A DNA stretch of 64,000 nucleotides from Cardinalis cardinalis. Its lineage: Eukaryota > Chordata > Aves > Passeriformes > Cardinalidae. Below the pieces are notes generated by a model that saw only the letters and a list, made by a program, of their open reading frames with translations, did no database searches and had not been told where the DNA came from. This document shows, in pieces, positions 62,801-64,000 of this stretch. Made by a program: the position numbers and the translations under genes. Positions within the stretch are counted from its first letter, which is position 1. Each line of letters opens with the position of its first letter. The stretch spans positions 8,388,116-8,452,115 of the forward strand of contig JACDOX010000004.1 of the NCBI GenBank assembly GCA_014549065.1. The letters run 5' to 3'.

Positions 62801-64000
62801 TAAAGGCAGGTCAATATAGAGCATGTGACTTTCCAAAGCCTNATTTTTCTGTAATTCAACATATTAATATTTTATGCTGCTGAGACATTTTTATTTAGCC
62901 AAAGTTTACAATGGACTNGCTTTAATATAATACATTGCATGTACCTTCACTGGACTGGAAATAAGTAAATGTTGGTTTACACATTTTTGATAAATCAACA
63001 CATTCATAAAATATGGACTTGAAAAGTNTCAACTTAAAACATTAATGTATGTGAAGACAGAAGTCAGCTAGCTTTTCCACAGGGAAAAAATGTAGAACTT
63101 GGTAGAAATTTGGAACATCTAAGAAGTCAGTAAAAACCTGAACAATAAAACAGTAACTTTGGATGCCTATTCAGAGAGGCAAAGTAACTTTTAACAGCTT
63201 AAAAGGCTAAATTATCAGTNGCATCCAAACTTTCTGAGGCAACACTGCATGAGGGAACTGACCCTCTCACATCNCCAGCTCCTGAGCCACCCCACAGGTT
63301 CTCCTCAAGAATTCACTGACAGGCAGTCCTCTGCTGAATTGCTTCCAGTGCTCACCTTGTAGTGCTATAGATATCCTGGAAGGTAATTAGCATTTCNTTA
63401 AAAATAACAAATGTGTATTTGCAACACACAAAAATACTTTCCCAGGAAAAATTATTAGAATATAGTGAAATGAGTACCATTCCTCCCTGAGTGGCAGAAT
63501 ATGNAACACAGGAAAAAAAAAGCAATCAAGAACCATAAGTATTTCTCACTGTGCACAACAATAAATGCAATTTAAAGTGTTCATGGAAACTTAATAAAAG
63601 CAAATGGATTTGAGTATAAACAACTAACAGCAATACAGTTATGAAAGGTTTCACAGTTAGTTTTTTCTCACAAAAATCTAAAATAAGTATTTATTTTTCA
63701 NATTTTATGAGGCTATTATTATTTTGCAGGTAATTAGTGAAGAAGTGTAGTAAGAACTATTCAGCACTCTTTGGCTGTGTTAGATAAAATTGTGAAGTCG
63801 CCTGTTTAAGTGTTTCAGGCTCCAATAACACTACTGCCAAACCTAGAACAGGGTCCTGCTGTTGGCACTGCAGGAATTAGCAGCTTTACTAATTACTCCA
63901 GCACTATGAATGCAAAACTATCATGAAGCAATGCCCAGAAGTCTACATGGCTTATGATATCCACCCTAGCAGTCTTTGTCCTCTGAAGACATTACAGCAT
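62801..64000. other. AT-rich intronic DNA to the window end
   Basis: No gene was recognised. A GC-richer 90-bp patch at about 63240-63340 was not identified. Confidence 0.5.

Noticed and set aside
1..64000. CRISPR arrays, operons, prokaryotic promoters
   Set aside because: Sequence composition, CR1 elements and spliced exons show a bird nuclear genome. No regularly spaced direct repeats with unique spacers were seen.

Overview
The window looks like avian, most likely passerine, intronic DNA. It is AT-rich and sparsely genic. It carries many 5'-truncated CR1 (chicken repeat 1) LINE fragments, several solo LTRs of bird endogenous retrovirus types, and scattered single N positions. This assignment rests on recognising repeat and gene families by eye; no search was run.

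Only two protein-coding pieces can be supported. (1) A 128-bp internal exon on the minus strand (35543-35670) encodes the end of the QUA1 region and the start of the KH domain of KHDRBS2 (SLM-1), a neuronal STAR-family RNA-binding splicing regulator. Both splice sites are intact. The rest of the window therefore reads as KHDRBS2 introns: lower coordinates are the intron downstream of this exon, higher coordinates the intron upstream. (2) A 480-codon intact reading frame on the plus strand (39569-41011) lies antisense within the upstream intron. It encodes a TOPORS-like RING protein. Its RING matches TOPORS spacing exactly, but two zinc ligands are replaced (Cys to Arg and Cys to Gly). The RING is followed by a 12-bp (Gly-Ser-Arg-Gly) coding minisatellite and four degenerate Arg-rich repeats.

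Layout. 1-505: CR1 (+). 506-8493: AT-rich intron with two GC-richer unexplained blocks. 8494-9784: 1.29-kb solo LTR (-) with a 5-bp target-site duplication and an internal CT microsatellite. 9785-31849: intron with CR1 copies at about 10.9 and 23.4 kb and a diverged LTR piece at 28.1 kb. 31850-32391: solo LTR (+) with a 5-bp target-site duplication. 35543-35670: KHDRBS2 exon. 37243-43817: a GC-richer cluster of two CR1s, the TOPORS-like gene, a decayed duplicate of its 5' flank next to another CR1, and a third LTR. 43818-64000: intron with further CR1 copies (46.2, 51.9, 53.6, 61.2, perhaps 62.7 kb) and an LTR fragment at 56.4 kb.

The most interesting region is 38.8-42.8 kb. It holds a nested, antisense, RING-degenerate TOPORS-like gene with a splice acceptor just before its start codon, plus the remnant of a second copy of its 5' region. 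Nothing suggests a CRISPR array, operon or other prokaryotic system.
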